NCBI RefSeq assembly: GCF_017368815.1
Contig: NZ_JAFNME010000012.1
Span: forward strand, 1 to 64,000
Source: Comamonas denitrificans
GTDB taxonomy: Bacteria > Pseudomonadota > Gammaproteobacteria > Burkholderiales > Burkholderiaceae_C
Reading direction: 5' to 3'
DNA: 64,000 bases
Part shown: one piece after another, positions 25,740 to 35,526 of the stretch
How positions within the stretch are numbered: the stretch's first letter is position 1
Layout: every line of letters begins with the position of its first letter
Program-made: the position numbers and the translations under genes
The notes under the pieces: model-generated
The model's database searches: none
Told to the model about the DNA's origin: nothing
What the model saw: the letters and a program-made list of their open reading frames with translations, nothing else

Positions 25740-27701
25740 TTAGTCCTGGAGGGGCTGCACTGCACAGGCGGCCCCTTCCAGCACCGGCAGGTGCAGCAGC
25801 AGTTCGGTCTTGTCCGTCAGCATCTGGTCGATGGCGTGCAGCTGCGCTTCTGCGCTTTCAATTTGCGCGATGTGCTCCATCAAGCCGCTGGCCGCGCTTT
25901 GAATGCGATCAACGGCCTCAATGCGCCGGGCAAAACTGCGTTTGCGCTCTTTTAATTGGGCATCAAGCTGGGCGGTGGCCCCTTTGCTCCACAAATCCAG
26001 GTCGTTGGCGGCGTTTTCAAAAATCGAGCGCAGCCGCATGCCCAGGGCTTTGATCAGGCGCTCGCCAAACAGCGGGTTGGCCAGTTTGAAGACGTTGCCA
26101 AAGCCCAGGTATTGCAAATAGCTTTCTTCCAATTCCGCCAGATTTTTTTCAAAATCGTGCAGCTGCAACGGCTCGGGCGGCAGCAGGGAAAAGCCAAACT
26201 CTGCGTTCAAGTCTTTAAAGCTGGCCCCCAGCATGGATTGCACCTCGGTGCCGGCGGCGCGCACCTGGTTGCCCAGCTCGCGCAGGCGCTCGAAGGTGGC
26301 GGCGTACACCTTGCGCACGCCCAGCTTCAGGCCCGAATGCTCCAGCGCCTGGGCCAGTTGCTCCAGCTCTTTGCGCTGCGAAGTAGAGCCCAAATGCTGA
26401 AACGCCTGGTTCATCAAGCGCAAATGCACCGTGCGCAAGGCCAGGATGCGGGTGCTGCTGGCCTCAAAGCTGCGTTGCTCTTGCTCGATGCGCTGGCGCA
26501 TGCTGTCGATCACCGTGGTGTTTTTGCCGCGCAGGCTGTTGAGCTCCATCATCTGCTCATCCAAATCGCGGCGGCGGATTTGAATCGCCCGGCGCACCTG
26601 GGCGCGCATTTGCTGCACCCCGCCGGTGACCGCCGAGAGCAAGATCGCCTGGCGGTGCGCCAAGATGCCCTGGGCTAGGGCATCCTCAAAGGCGGGCAGG
26701 CCGCTTTCCTGCAGCAAATCGTTGCGGCGCTCCAGCTTGGCCTGCAGCCCTTTTTGCGCCGACAGCGGCAAGATGCGCTGGGGCGATATTTTCAGCATTT
26801 GGGCACTGAGCTGGCGCTGGCGCTCCAGCTGCTGCTGCACTTTTTCTGTGCTGTCGATGCCGTTCCACAGCGCATCAATTTTGTTCAACACCACCAGGTG
26901 CGATTCGCCCTCGCGGTGGCTGGGCAACAAATGCTCTTGCCAAATGGCCAGGTCCGACTTGGTCACCCCGGTATCGGCCCCCAGCAAAAACACCACGGCA
27001 TGGGCCTGGGCAATCTGATTGACGGTCAGCTCTGGCTCGGCCCCGACGGCGTTCAAGCCTGGGGTGTCCAAAATCACCAGCCCTTGCTTGAGCAGGGGAT
27101 GGGCGATGTTCACCAACGCGTGCCGCCAGCGGGGAATCTCGACCAGCCCTTGCGCATTGACCATGGGGTTGTCTTGGGGCAGCTCATCGTTCCAAAAACC
27201 CAGGGCACGGGCTTCCTGCACCGTAACGGTGCGGGTTTCTGCCACTTTGGAGATTTGCACCGCCATCTGCTCAGGGTCGTTCACATCCAGCGGCAACTGC
27301 ACCCAGGTGGAGGGGCGGCTACGCCACTGCGCCAAGCTGTAGGTCTGCTCGCGCGTTTCAATGGGCAACAGCCGCATGCAGGCGGGCAGGGCCGGGTCAT
27401 AGCCCAATTCTGTGGGGCACATGGTGGTGCGTCCCGGCGATGCAGGCATGATGCGCCGCCCGTAATGGGCAAAAAAGATGGCGTTGATCAGCTCCGACTT
27501 GCCCCGGGAGAACTCGGCGACAAAGGCCACGCACACCTTGTCATCCAGCAGCTGGGCCTCCAGGCGGTGCAGATGCTCTTGCACCGCAGCATCCAGCAAC
27601 TCGTGCTCCCCCAACCAGCTGCGAAACTGCGCCAATTGGTTGGCAAAGCCTTTGCGCCATTCGCCCAGCTGGTCAAATTGCTCGTTAAACGATGGGCCCA
27701 C
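25740..27701 (-). CDS. Bacterial dynamin-like GTPase
   Basis: This predicted large GTPase of 653 residues has G1 FSRGKS (64-69), G3 DTPG (212-215) and G4 NKID (273-276). Long helical stalk-like segments follow, but no clear transmembrane pair. Bacterial dynamins remodel or protect membranes. The start is proposed as the GTG at 27701, preceded by AGGAG seven bases upstream. The only in-frame ATG choices lie further upstream in sequence with no coding look, or inside mutM. It sits between mutY and mutM. Confidence 0.8.
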   Translation of the reverse strand: MGPSFNEQFDQLGEWRKGFANQLAQFRSWLGEHELLDAAVQEHLHRLEAQLLDDKVCVAFVAEFSRGKSELINAIFFAHYGRRIMPASPGRTTMCPTELGYDPALPACMRLLPIETREQTYSLAQWRSRPSTWVQLPLDVNDPEQMAVQISKVAETRTVTVQEARALGFWNDELPQDNPMVNAQGLVEIPRWRHALVNIAHPLLKQGLVILDTPGLNAVGAEPELTVNQIAQAHAVVFLLGADTGVTKSDLAIWQEHLLPSHREGESHLVVLNKIDALWNGIDSTEKVQQQLERQRQLSAQMLKISPQRILPLSAQKGLQAKLERRNDLLQESGLPAFEDALAQGILAHRQAILLSAVTGGVQQMRAQVRRAIQIRRRDLDEQMMELNSLRGKNTTVIDSMRQRIEQEQRSFEASSTRILALRTVHLRLMNQAFQHLGSTSQRKELEQLAQALEHSGLKLGVRKVYAATFERLRELGNQVRAAGTEVQSMLGASFKDLNAEFGFSLLPPEPLQLHDFEKNLAELEESYLQYLGFGNVFKLANPLFGERLIKALGMRLRSIFENAANDLDLWSKGATAQLDAQLKERKRSFARRIEAVDRIQSAASGLMEHIAQIESAEAQLHAIDQMLTDKTELLLHLPVLEGAACAVQPLQD

Positions 27702-27798
27702 CTGTGGTTCTCCTGAAGAAGTGTCGATGCATATTCGGGGAACTATAACCGCGCCACTGGCAAAACAGCCGGCGGTTGGGGCCGCCATGGGCCCGCTT

Positions 27799-28638
27799 TC
27801 ACGGCGTTTTCTGGCAGCGCGGGCAGTAATAGCTACTGCGCTGGCCTTGGCGTAAAAGTTGTATCGGCTGGCTACAGGCGTGGCAGGCTTGCCCCGCCCG
27901 GCCATACACCTGCGCTGCATGCTGAAAGTGCCCATTCACACCCAAGGCGTTGGAAAAATCACGCAGCGTGGTGCCGCCCAACTCCACCGCCTGCGCCATC
28001 ACCTGCCCAATGGCCGTGAACAAGCGCCGCGCCTTGACCGCGCTGATGTCGCAGGCCGGTGTGGCCGGGTGAATGCGGCTGAGAAACAACACCTCGCTGG
28101 CATAGATATTGCCCACCCCCACCACCAGCTTGCCCGCCAGCAACACCGTTTTGATCGGGGCCCGGCGGGCCTGCAATCCGGCGGCAAAACGCGCCCAGGT
28201 AAAACTGCTGGGGTCCAAAGGCTCCATGCCCAAACCATCCAGCAGCTTGCGGGCCCGGGGGTCGTCTTCCCCGCTGACGGCCACCACCGCACCAAAGCGG
28301 CGCGGATCGTGCAAGCGCAGCGTGCCCTGGCTGGTGACCAACTCAAAATGCTCGTGCGCCCCAGCGGCCGGCAAACCGGGGGCCTGCGGGGAGTGCGGCG
28401 CAAAGCGCAAACTGCCCGACATCCCCAGGTGCAGCAGCAACAGGCCTTGGCTTAAGTCCAGCAGCAGGTATTTGCCCCGGCGACGCACCTGCAGCACCCG
28501 GCGCCCCACCAAATCCTGCGGCGCACACCCCAGCGGCCAGCGCAGCGGCTTGCCCAGGGACACCGACAGAATGCGCGCGCCCGCAATGGCATCGGCAAAA
28601 CTGCGCCGCGTGGCTTCAACTTCGGGTAACTCAGGCAT
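27799..28638 (-). CDS. mutM: Formamidopyrimidine-DNA glycosylase MutM (Fpg)
   Basis: This bifunctional glycosylase and AP lyase removes 8-oxoguanine. At 279 residues it begins PELPEVE, with the catalytic Pro and Glu at the N-terminus. It has [10 protein letters not shown] near residue 178 and ends in a zinc finger with cysteines in CHACSQP and YYCPRCQ. It is divergent from the TPR gene across 65 bp. Confidence 0.96.
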   Translation of the reverse strand: MPELPEVEATRRSFADAIAGARILSVSLGKPLRWPLGCAPQDLVGRRVLQVRRRGKYLLLDLSQGLLLLHLGMSGSLRFAPHSPQAPGLPAAGAHEHFELVTSQGTLRLHDPRRFGAVVAVSGEDDPRARKLLDGLGMEPLDPSSFTWARFAAGLQARRAPIKTVLLAGKLVVGVGNIYASEVLFLSRIHPATPACDISAVKARRLFTAIGQVMAQAVELGGTTLRDFSNALGVNGHFQHAAQVYGRAGQACHACSQPIQLLRQGQRSSYYCPRCQKTP

Positions 28639-28703
28639 GGTGGGGCAGAAAAATCAAGGAGAGGATCAAAAAGGCCAAGCGCATCCGCGATTATTATGGC
28701 CAG

Positions 28704-30476
28704 ATGGCCTCACTACTTCGCCCCAGCACCTTTTCCCGCGTTTGGCGCTTGCTCACGCTCAGTGCCGCCTTGTTCAGCGCTTGGCATGCCAGCGCCCAAG
28801 CGCCCAGCCCCACTGTAGATGCCGAGCCTGCCGATGAAGTCAGCCGCATCCCACTGGATGCGCCGCTGCTGTACGAATTGCTGCTGGGCGAGATGACGGC
28901 CGCCCAAGGCGATGCCCAAGATGCCGTGGCCTTGCTCCTGGATGCGGCGGGCAAAACCAACCTCCAAGCCTTGTACCAACGCGCCACCGAAGTGGCCTTG
29001 CGTGCCCGCTCCGGCCCCTTGGCTTTGCGCTCGGCACGGGCGTGGCAGCAAGCCTTCCCGCAATCGCGCCTGGCCAACCGCTACCTGCTGCAAATTTTGC
29101 TCATGCTCAACCGCGTCTCTGACACGGTCGAGCCCCTCAGCCAAGAACTGGCCGCCACCCCACCCGGCAGCAAAGCCGCCGCCTACCTGGCCATTGCCCA
29201 GCTCTACCGCCATGCCAGCGATAAAAAGCTGGCCGCCGCCGTGGTCGAGCAAGCCCTGCAAGCCGATTTGAACGACACCGCCAATGCCCCTGCCGCATGG
29301 GCCATGCTGGGCCACATGCGCTTGGCCGCAGGGCAAAAAGAATCCGCCCTAGAAGCGGCCCGACACGCCCAGCAACTGGCCCCCGACAATGGGGCCGCCG
29401 CCCTGTTGGCGCTGGAGTTGCTAGAAAACCACGTCCCCCAGGCCGAGCCCTTGGTGCAAGCCTATTTAGAGCGCACCCCCGCGCTGGCCATCCGCCTGGC
29501 CTATGCCAAAGTCTTGCTCGACCAGCAGCGCCTGGCCCCGGCCCAAGTCCAGCTCGATGCCGCCGTCGCCCAAGCCCCCGACAATTTAGAAGCTTGGTTC
29601 ACCCTGGCCGCCACCCACGCCCAACAAGGCCAGTGGAACGATGCCGAGCAATCGCTGCAACGCTTTACCGACCTCATCCCCACCCTGGCCACGCCAGAGC
29701 AGCGCAGCGCCGCCTGGAAGCAAGCGGGCCTGCTCGGTGCCCGCAGCGCTTTGGCGGCCAAAAATCATGGCCTGGCCCAGCAATGGCTGGAGCGCATCCC
29801 GCCAACTGAAAACGATTTCACCGTGCAAGCCCTGAGGGCCACCGTCTTGGCCCGCCAGGGCAAGCTCAAGCAAGCGCGCCAGCTGCTGCACGCCCTGCCC
29901 GCCGAAGGCAAGCAACAAACCCAGCGCAAACAGCAAGCTGAAGTGCAACTGCTGCGCGATGCCGGGGCCTACGCCCAGGCCTATGCTCTGCAAGCGCAGC
30001 TGCAAGCCCAAGACCCGGAAAACCCCGACATCACCTATGAAACCGCCCTGTTGGCCGAAAAAATTGGCCAACTCGACACCATGGAACAGCTGCTGCGCAG
30101 CATCATGGCGCGCCACCCCGACTACCACCACGCCTACAACGCGCTGGGCTATTCACTGGCCGATCGCGGCGAGCAACTGCCCGAGGCACGCCGCCTGATT
30201 AAAAAAGCACTGGAGTACGCCCCCAACGACCCCTTTATCACCGACAGCCTGGGCTGGCTCACCTACCGCGAGGGCAATCTGCCCGAAGCCCTGTCCCTGC
30301 TCGAACACGCCTACCGCCTGCGCGACGATGTCGAAATTGCCACCCACCTGGCCGAAGTGCTGTGGGTCTCTGGCGACCCCGCACGCGCCCGCAGCCTGTG
30401 GCGCGCCGCCTTGCAGCGCGACCCAGACAACGCCGTGCTGCGCGAAACTTTGCAGCGCCTGAACGTCCAGCCCTAA
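28704..30476 (+). CDS. Exported tetratricopeptide repeat protein
   Basis: This 590-residue protein has an N-terminal hydrophobic signal ending near ASAQAPSP (residues 1-32), so it should be periplasmic or membrane-attached. The rest is Ala/Leu/Gln-rich helical repeats of TPR type, clearest at GYSLADRGEQLPEARRLIKK and SLGWLTYREGNLPEALSLLE (residues about 475-545). It is the first gene of the cluster with lolB and ispE, an arrangement common in betaproteobacteria, where it may help envelope assembly. Its molecular partner is unknown. Confidence 0.8.
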   Translation: MASLLRPSTFSRVWRLLTLSAALFSAWHASAQAPSPTVDAEPADEVSRIPLDAPLLYELLLGEMTAAQGDAQDAVALLLDAAGKTNLQALYQRATEVALRARSGPLALRSARAWQQAFPQSRLANRYLLQILLMLNRVSDTVEPLSQELAATPPGSKAAAYLAIAQLYRHASDKKLAAAVVEQALQADLNDTANAPAAWAMLGHMRLAAGQKESALEAARHAQQLAPDNGAAALLALELLENHVPQAEPLVQAYLERTPALAIRLAYAKVLLDQQRLAPAQVQLDAAVAQAPDNLEAWFTLAATHAQQGQWNDAEQSLQRFTDLIPTLATPEQRSAAWKQAGLLGARSALAAKNHGLAQQWLERIPPTENDFTVQALRATVLARQGKLKQARQLLHALPAEGKQQTQRKQQAEVQLLRDAGAYAQAYALQAQLQAQDPENPDITYETALLAEKIGQLDTMEQLLRSIMARHPDYHHAYNALGYSLADRGEQLPEARRLIKKALEYAPNDPFITDSLGWLTYREGNLPEALSLLEHAYRLRDDVEIATHLAEVLWVSGDPARARSLWRAALQRDPDNAVLRETLQRLNVQP

Positions 30477-30492
30477 GCCTTTCGCGCACTCT

Positions 30493-31050
30493 ATGCACTC
30501 CATGGCCCACACGCCCACACTGCGCCCCGCGCTGGCCCGCCATCCCTCGCTCAGTCGCTGGTGGCAGCGCCTGGTCTGCGCTATTCTTTTAAGTGCTTTA
30601 GCCGCTTGCTCTACAACAACTTCAGTATCAAAAGATACTGAAAACACGTGGAATGGGCGGATGGCACTACAAATACTCAACCCCGACGGCAGCCCGCAAG
30701 ACAGCTGGAGCGCCAGCTTTCAGCTGCAAGGCACGCCCAGCGCCGGGCAGCTGGATATTTTCAGCCCCCTGGGCTCGCAATTGGCCTTGCTGCACTGGAG
30801 CCCAGACGGGGCCTGGCTGCGCCAGGGCAGCGAAGAAACCGCGTCCGACTCCCTGCCCGCCCTGATTGAGCGCAGCTTGGGCACCGCCGTGCCGATTGAG
30901 GCTTTCTTCGCCTGGCTGCAAGGCCACCCCCTGCAAGCCCAAGGCTGGCACGCCGACCTGGGCCAATACACCCAAGGCCGCATCAGCGCCCGCCGCACCG
31001 ACCCGCTGCCGCAAGCGCAGTTGAAAATTATTTTGCAACCCGCCCCTTAA
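30493..31050 (+). CDS. lolB: Outer-membrane lipoprotein receptor LolB
   Basis: LolB receives lipoproteins from LolA and inserts them in the outer membrane. The 185-residue precursor has a signal with lipobox LSALAAC (Cys39). The mature part fits LolB, with FQLQGTPSAGQLDIFSPLGSQLALL and LQGHPLQAQGW. The ATG at 30493 or at 30502 could be used. It lies between the TPR gene and ispE, as expected. The DNA of the lipobox region has a small hairpin (AGTATC/GATACT). Confidence 0.87.
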   Translation: MHSMAHTPTLRPALARHPSLSRWWQRLVCAILLSALAACSTTTSVSKDTENTWNGRMALQILNPDGSPQDSWSASFQLQGTPSAGQLDIFSPLGSQLALLHWSPDGAWLRQGSEETASDSLPALIERSLGTAVPIEAFFAWLQGHPLQAQGWHADLGQYTQGRISARRTDPLPQAQLKIILQPAP

Positions 31051-31104
31051 GCAACGCGGGCTTGGCGCGTGTTCTGCGCAAACTCCCTATCGCTCCCCTT
31101 CCCC

Positions 31105-31956
31105 ATGCGCACCCTGTACGACGTTCCCGCCCCGGCCAAACTCAATTTATTTCTGCACATCACCGGTCGGCGCAGCGATGGCTACCACCTACTGCAATCG
31201 GTCTTCATGCTGATCGACTGGCAAGACCAACTGCACTTTGAGCGCACCGCCAGCCCCACCATCTCCCGCAGCGACTTGGCCAGCACCACCGCACTGCCCA
31301 CCGACGATTTGTGCGTGCGCGCCGCCCGCGCCTTGCAAGCGGCCACCGGCTGCACCCAAGGCGCACACATTGGCCTGGAAAAATCCATTCCTGCGCAGGC
31401 TGGCATGGGCGGCGGCTCCTCCAACGCCGCCACCACCTTGCTGGCCTTGAACCGCCTGTGGCAGCTGCATTTGCCCCGCGCTGACCTGGAGCGCATTGGC
31501 TTGACGCTGGGGGCCGACGTGCCCTTTTTCCTGCGCGGGCGCAATGCCTGGGTGGAAGGCGTGGGCGAGCAAATCACCCCCCTGACCGGCGCGGCCACCC
31601 TGCCCCCAGCGCGGTTCATCGTGCTCAAACCCCAGGCGGGATTGGACACAGGAAAAATTTTTTCGAACCCATCGCTGCAACGCGCCACAAAACTGGCTAC
31701 AATAGCGGGCTTTGCAGCAGATCACTACGGTTTTGGCCACAATGACCTGCAGCCCGTTGCCAGCAGCCTGTGCCCTGAAATTCAAAGCGCCATCGCGTTT
31801 TTAGGACAACAAGGTTTTGCCGCTAAAATGACGGGCTCAGGAAGCGCGGTATTTGCCAAAATTGAGCAAACCACCTGCATTGCCAGCACCGCTTGGCAAT
31901 CCAAGGTTTGTGAAAATCTGCAAAAACACCCATTGCTTGAATGGGCACAGGATTAA
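31105..31956 (+). CDS. ispE: 4-diphosphocytidyl-2-C-methyl-D-erythritol kinase
   Basis: This GHMP kinase of the MEP isoprenoid pathway has 283 residues. The N-terminus PAPAKLNLFLHITGRRSDGYHLLQS is diagnostic. The ATP loop is PAQAGMGGGSSNAA, and the third motif is KMTGSGSAVFA. The ATG at 31105 matches the family N-terminus, so the open frame from 31069 is 12 residues too long. A tRNA-Gln gene follows 24 bp later. Confidence 0.95.
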   Translation: MRTLYDVPAPAKLNLFLHITGRRSDGYHLLQSVFMLIDWQDQLHFERTASPTISRSDLASTTALPTDDLCVRAARALQAATGCTQGAHIGLEKSIPAQAGMGGGSSNAATTLLALNRLWQLHLPRADLERIGLTLGADVPFFLRGRNAWVEGVGEQITPLTGAATLPPARFIVLKPQAGLDTGKIFSNPSLQRATKLATIAGFAADHYGFGHNDLQPVASSLCPEIQSAIAFLGQQGFAAKMTGSGSAVFAKIEQTTCIASTAWQSKVCENLQKHPLLEWAQD

Positions 31957-31980
31957 AACAAGAGACGAATTGATCCGTGT

Positions 31981-32057
31981 AGGGGAGTCGCCAAGTTGGT
32001 TAAGGCACCGGATTTTGATTCCGGCATGCGAGGGTTCGAGTCCTTCCTCCCCTGCCA
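31981..32057 (+). tRNA. tRNA-Gln (UUG)
   Basis: It spans 77 bases with acceptor AGGGGAG/CTCCCCT, anticodon arm CCGGA-TTTTGAT-TCCGG (anticodon UUG), T arm GAGGG-TTCGAGT-CCTTC and encoded CCA. It is placed between ispE and prs, the usual location in Burkholderiales. Confidence 0.95.
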
Positions 32058-32099
32058 CATTTTTTGCTTTTCTTTTAGCACCCCGCGCGGGGATAGCTT

Positions 32100-33062
32100 A
32101 TGCCCTCCTTACCCTCTAATTTCGTGGTGTTTACCGGCAATGCCAACCGTGGCATGGCCGAAGAAATCGCCCACTACCTCGGTACAACCCTGGGCGATGC
32201 CGATGTGGGCCGCTTCTCCGATGGCGAAGTCACCGTCGAAATCAAGCAAAACGTGCGCACGCGCAACGTTTTCATTGTCCAGCCCACCTGCGCCCCGACC
32301 AACGACAACCTGATGGAGTTGCTGGTCATGGTCGATGCCCTCAAACGCGCCTCGGCCGAGAGCATCTGCGCCGTCATCCCCTATTTTGGCTACGCCCGAC
32401 AAGACCGCCGCGTGCGCTCCTCGCGCGTGCCCATTACCGCCAAGGTGGTGGCCAACATGCTGCAAGCCGCTGGCGTATCGCGCGTGCTGACCATGGACTT
32501 GCACGCCGACCAGATCCAGGGCTTTTTCGACATTCCGGTGGACAACATCTTTGCCTCGCCGGTGCTGCTCAAAGACCTGCGCCAGCAGCACTACGACAAC
32601 CTGATCGTGGTCAGCCCCGACGTGGGTGGCGTGGTGCGGGCACGGGCCCTGGCCAAGCAGCTGGGTTGCGATCTGGCCATCATTGACAAGCGCCGCCCCA
32701 AGGCCAACGTCTCGGAAGTGATGCACGTCATTGGCGACATTGAAGGGCGCAACTGCGTCATCATGGACGACATGATCGACACCGCTGGCACCTTGGTCAA
32801 AGCGGCCGAAGTGCTCAAAGAGCGCGGTGCCAAGCAGGTGTATGCCTACTGCACCCACCCCATTTTCTCGGGCCCGGCCATTGAGCGCATTGCCAGCGGC
32901 AGCGCATTGGACGAGGTGGTGGTAACCAACACCATTCCGCTGTCCGCAGCGGCCCAGGCCTGCGGCAAAATTCGCCAGATCTCGGTGGCACCGCTGTTTG
33001 GCGAAACCATCCGCCGGGTGCAAAACGGCGAATCAGTCAGCAGCCTGTTTGAAGAAGACTAA
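32100..33062 (+). CDS. prs: Ribose-phosphate pyrophosphokinase
   Basis: This enzyme makes PRPP from ribose-5-phosphate and ATP for nucleotide, His and Trp synthesis. The 320-residue protein has FGYARQDRR, the PRPP-binding segment [14 protein letters not shown], and the [13 protein letters not shown] loop. It is followed by a strong terminator and then rplY. Confidence 0.97.
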   Translation: MPSLPSNFVVFTGNANRGMAEEIAHYLGTTLGDADVGRFSDGEVTVEIKQNVRTRNVFIVQPTCAPTNDNLMELLVMVDALKRASAESICAVIPYFGYARQDRRVRSSRVPITAKVVANMLQAAGVSRVLTMDLHADQIQGFFDIPVDNIFASPVLLKDLRQQHYDNLIVVSPDVGGVVRARALAKQLGCDLAIIDKRRPKANVSEVMHVIGDIEGRNCVIMDDMIDTAGTLVKAAEVLKERGAKQVYAYCTHPIFSGPAIERIASGSALDEVVVTNTIPLSAAAQACGKIRQISVAPLFGETIRRVQNGESVSSLFEED

Positions 33063-33091
33063 AGCCCTCGGGCACTATTGCTTTCCCCCCC

Positions 33092-33117
33092 AAAGACGGC
33101 ACCTGCCGTCTTTTCTT
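33092..33117 (+). terminator. Terminator after prs
   Basis: The stem AAGACGGCA / TGCCGTCTT is followed by TTCTT, 30 bp after the prs stop. Confidence 0.8.
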
Positions 33118-33163
33118 AACCCGGTGAGGCTGGTCGCGGCCCACCACTTTGGAGTTTGACATC

Positions 33164-33790
33164 ATGCAATTTGCAGCCACTACACGCGCACAACAAGGTA
33201 CGGGTGCGAGCCGCCGTATGCGCTTTACCGGTAAGACCCCTGGCATCGTTTACGGTGCTGGCGAACAGCCCCAGCTGATCGAAATGGACCACAACGCGAT
33301 TTTTCACGCACTGAAAAAAGAAGTGTTCCACTCCAGCGTGCTGGACTTGGACATCGACGGCAAAACCACCAAAGTGGTGCTGCGCGATGTGCAATACCAC
33401 CCCTTCAAACAGCAAATCCTGCACGTGGACTTCCAGCGCGTGGACGAAACGACCAAAATCGAAATGCGCGTGCCCCTGCACTTTGAAGGTGTCGAGAACT
33501 CGCCCGCCGTCAAAGAAGACAAGTGCACCGTCACCCCGCTGATCCACGAACTGGCCGTGGTGTGCATGCCCGCCCACTTGCCCGAGAACATCGTGGTCGA
33601 TCTGTCGGGCCTGACCGTCAAGAGCGCCCTGGGCCTGAACAACCTGACCAAAATGCCCTACGGTGTCAAAGCCGTGGTGCGTGGCTCCAACAAAAACCCC
33701 GCCCTGGTCAATATCAAGCTGCCCGAAGTGGCCCCGGCCGAAGGCGCTGCACCGGCCCCCGCCGCCCCTGCCAAAAAAGGCAAAAAATAA
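33164..33790 (+). CDS. rplY: 50S ribosomal protein L25 (CTC type)
   Basis: This 208-residue L25/TL5 protein has an N-terminal 5S-rRNA-binding domain (QQGTGASRRMRFTGKTPGIVYG). A C-terminal beta domain follows, and then an Ala/Pro/Lys-rich tail ending KKGKK. The ATG at 33164 has GGAG upstream. It lies between terminators and so is probably its own transcription unit. Confidence 0.95.
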   Translation: MQFAATTRAQQGTGASRRMRFTGKTPGIVYGAGEQPQLIEMDHNAIFHALKKEVFHSSVLDLDIDGKTTKVVLRDVQYHPFKQQILHVDFQRVDETTKIEMRVPLHFEGVENSPAVKEDKCTVTPLIHELAVVCMPAHLPENIVVDLSGLTVKSALGLNNLTKMPYGVKAVVRGSNKNPALVNIKLPEVAPAEGAAPAPAAPAKKGKK

Positions 33791-33819
33791 TTTTTGCGCC
33801 CCGGCGTAAAAACCCAGCC

Positions 33820-33850
33820 ATGGCCCACTTCGGTGGGCCATTGTCTTTTC
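33820..33850 (+). terminator. Terminator after rplY
   Basis: The stem ATGGCCCAC / GTGGGCCAT closes a TTCG tetraloop and is followed by TGTCTTTTC. Confidence 0.85.
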
Positions 33851-33895
33851 TGCACCCTCTGCGCAGATTTACCGCGCTTACGATAATCGCCGCCC

Positions 33896-34513
33896 ATGAT
33901 TAAGTTATTTGTCGGCCTGGGCAATCCGGGCCCGGAATACGCCGCCACCCGCCACAACGCTGGCTTTTGGTGGATTGATGCCCTCGCCCGCGAGCTCAAA
34001 GTCCAGTTGCAGCCCGAGCGCAGCTACTGGGGCCTGGCGGCCCGCGCCACGGTGCAGGGGCAAGCGCTGTGGCTGCTGCAGCCGCAAACGTTTATGAACC
34101 TGTCGGGCAAATCGGTGGGGGCGCTGGCGCGGTTTTTTAAAATCCAGCCCGAACAAATCTTGGTGGCACACGACGAGCTGGACTTTGCCCCCGGCCAAGT
34201 CAAGCTGAAAAAAGGCGGTAGCCACGGCGGCCACAACGGCCTGCGCGACATCCACGCCCAGCTGAGCAGTGGCGACTACTGGCGGCTGCGCCTGGGCATC
34301 GGCCATCCGGGCAACAAAAGCGAAGTCACCAGCTGGGTGCTGAAAAAAGCGCCCAGCGACCAACAGCAGGCCATTGAAGAGAGCATTGCCCACAGCCTCA
34401 AAGCCTGGCCCCTGCTGGTGGCGGGCGCGATGGACAAGGCCACCGCACAAATCAACACCAACACACCGCCGCGCCCCAAGCCGCCCCGGCCAGAAGTCAA
34501 AAAAGAGAGCTGA
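33896..34513 (+). CDS. pth: Peptidyl-tRNA hydrolase
   Basis: This 205-residue enzyme releases peptides from stalled peptidyl-tRNA. It begins [23 protein letters not shown], with the catalytic His in RHNAG. It has [22 protein letters not shown] and [14 protein letters not shown]. The C-terminus carries a Pro/Lys-rich extension. A degenerate palindromic element follows the stop. Confidence 0.96.
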   Translation: MIKLFVGLGNPGPEYAATRHNAGFWWIDALARELKVQLQPERSYWGLAARATVQGQALWLLQPQTFMNLSGKSVGALARFFKIQPEQILVAHDELDFAPGQVKLKKGGSHGGHNGLRDIHAQLSSGDYWRLRLGIGHPGNKSEVTSWVLKKAPSDQQQAIEESIAHSLKAWPLLVAGAMDKATAQINTNTPPRPKPPRPEVKKES

Positions 34514-34545
34514 TAACGCTGATTTCATGGCTATTTTTTGCATAA
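34505..34545. repeat. Partial palindromic element between pth and the ABC operon
   Basis: The left-arm-like GAGAGCTGATAACGCTGA and the sequence TGGCTATTTTTTGC recall the dispersed palindrome, but a full second arm is absent. It overlaps the end of pth. Confidence 0.4.
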
Positions 34546-34557
34546 AACCCTTTTAAT

Positions 34558-35526
34558 ATGGCTTATTTCCTGTGGCAAAAGCTATTGTCTTTGCTGCTGA
34601 CCCTGTTGGCTGCGGCGGCCCTGATCTTTGCCGTGCTGCACCTGCTGCCGGGCAATGCCGCCCAGGTGCTGCTCGGGCCGGATGCCGACCCGCAGGCCGT
34701 GGCCGCCCTGGCCACCCAGCTGGGCCTGGACACCCCCGCCTGGCCGCGCTTTACCGGCTGGCTGCGCGGCCTGCTGCACGGTGATTTGGGGCAAAGCTAC
34801 GCCTATGGCGAGCCCGTGGCCGATTTGCTGCTGCAGCGCCTGCAGCTGACCGTGCCGCTGGCCCTGCTGGCCCTGGGCGTAAGCGCCCTGCTGGCCCTGC
34901 CCATGGGGCTGTACGCCGCCGCCTACCAGGGCCGCTGGCCGGACAAGCTGCTCATGGGCAGCACCCAGCTGGGCCTGGCCATTCCCAGCTTTTGGCTGGC
35001 CATGCTGCTGATTGTGGTGTTCGCCGTGCGCCTGCAGTGGGTCAGCGCCGGGGGTTTTCCGGGCTGGACGCAGGATTCTGGCGGCGGCCTGCTGCCCGCC
35101 CTGCAGGCACTGATCCTGCCCACGCTGGCGCTGGCGGGGGTGCAAACGGCCATTTTGGCGCGGCTGACGCGCTCGGCGGTGCTGGAGCATGTGGGCGCAG
35201 ACTTTGTGCGCACCGCCCGCGCCAAGGGGCTGGGCCGCCACCAAATCCTTTGGGGCCATGTGCTGCGCAATGCCATGGGGCCGATTTTGACCCTGCTGGG
35301 GCTGCAGTTTGCCAACCTGCTGGCCGGGGCCATCGTGGTGGAAAACGTGTTTTACCTGCCCGGCCTGGGCCGCTTGCTGTTTCAGGCCATTGCCAACCGC
35401 GACCTGCTGGTGGTGCAAAACGGCGTGCTCCTGCTGGTGGCGATGGTCATCGTGGTGAATTTTTGGGTTGATGTGCTGCACGCCTGGCTCGATCCGCGTG
35501 TGCGCCTGTCCGGAACGGGGCGATGA
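34558..35526 (+). CDS. Peptide-type ABC transporter permease (DppB-like)
   Basis: This 322-residue inner-membrane permease has about six hydrophobic segments, the first at residues 5-30. The cytoplasmic EAA-type loop HVGADFVRTARAKGLGRHQILWGHVLRNA contacts the ATPases. It is shorter than DppB but the order of segments fits. Its stop overlaps the next start by 4 bp. The operon is permease, permease, ATPase, ATPase, binding protein. The substrate class (dipeptide, oligopeptide or nickel) cannot be decided. Confidence 0.88.
   Translation: MAYFLWQKLLSLLLTLLAAAALIFAVLHLLPGNAAQVLLGPDADPQAVAALATQLGLDTPAWPRFTGWLRGLLHGDLGQSYAYGEPVADLLLQRLQLTVPLALLALGVSALLALPMGLYAAAYQGRWPDKLLMGSTQLGLAIPSFWLAMLLIVVFAVRLQWVSAGGFPGWTQDSGGGLLPALQALILPTLALAGVQTAILARLTRSAVLEHVGADFVRTARAKGLGRHQILWGHVLRNAMGPILTLLGLQFANLLAGAIVVENVFYLPGLGRLLFQAIANRDLLVVQNGVLLLVAMVIVVNFWVDVLHAWLDPRVRLSGTGR

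Noticed and set aside
30573-30640. Palindromic element copy in the lolB signal region
   Set aside because: The resemblance (AAGTGCTTTAGCCGCTTG) can be explained by the required lipobox LSALAAC, and the second arm is missing.
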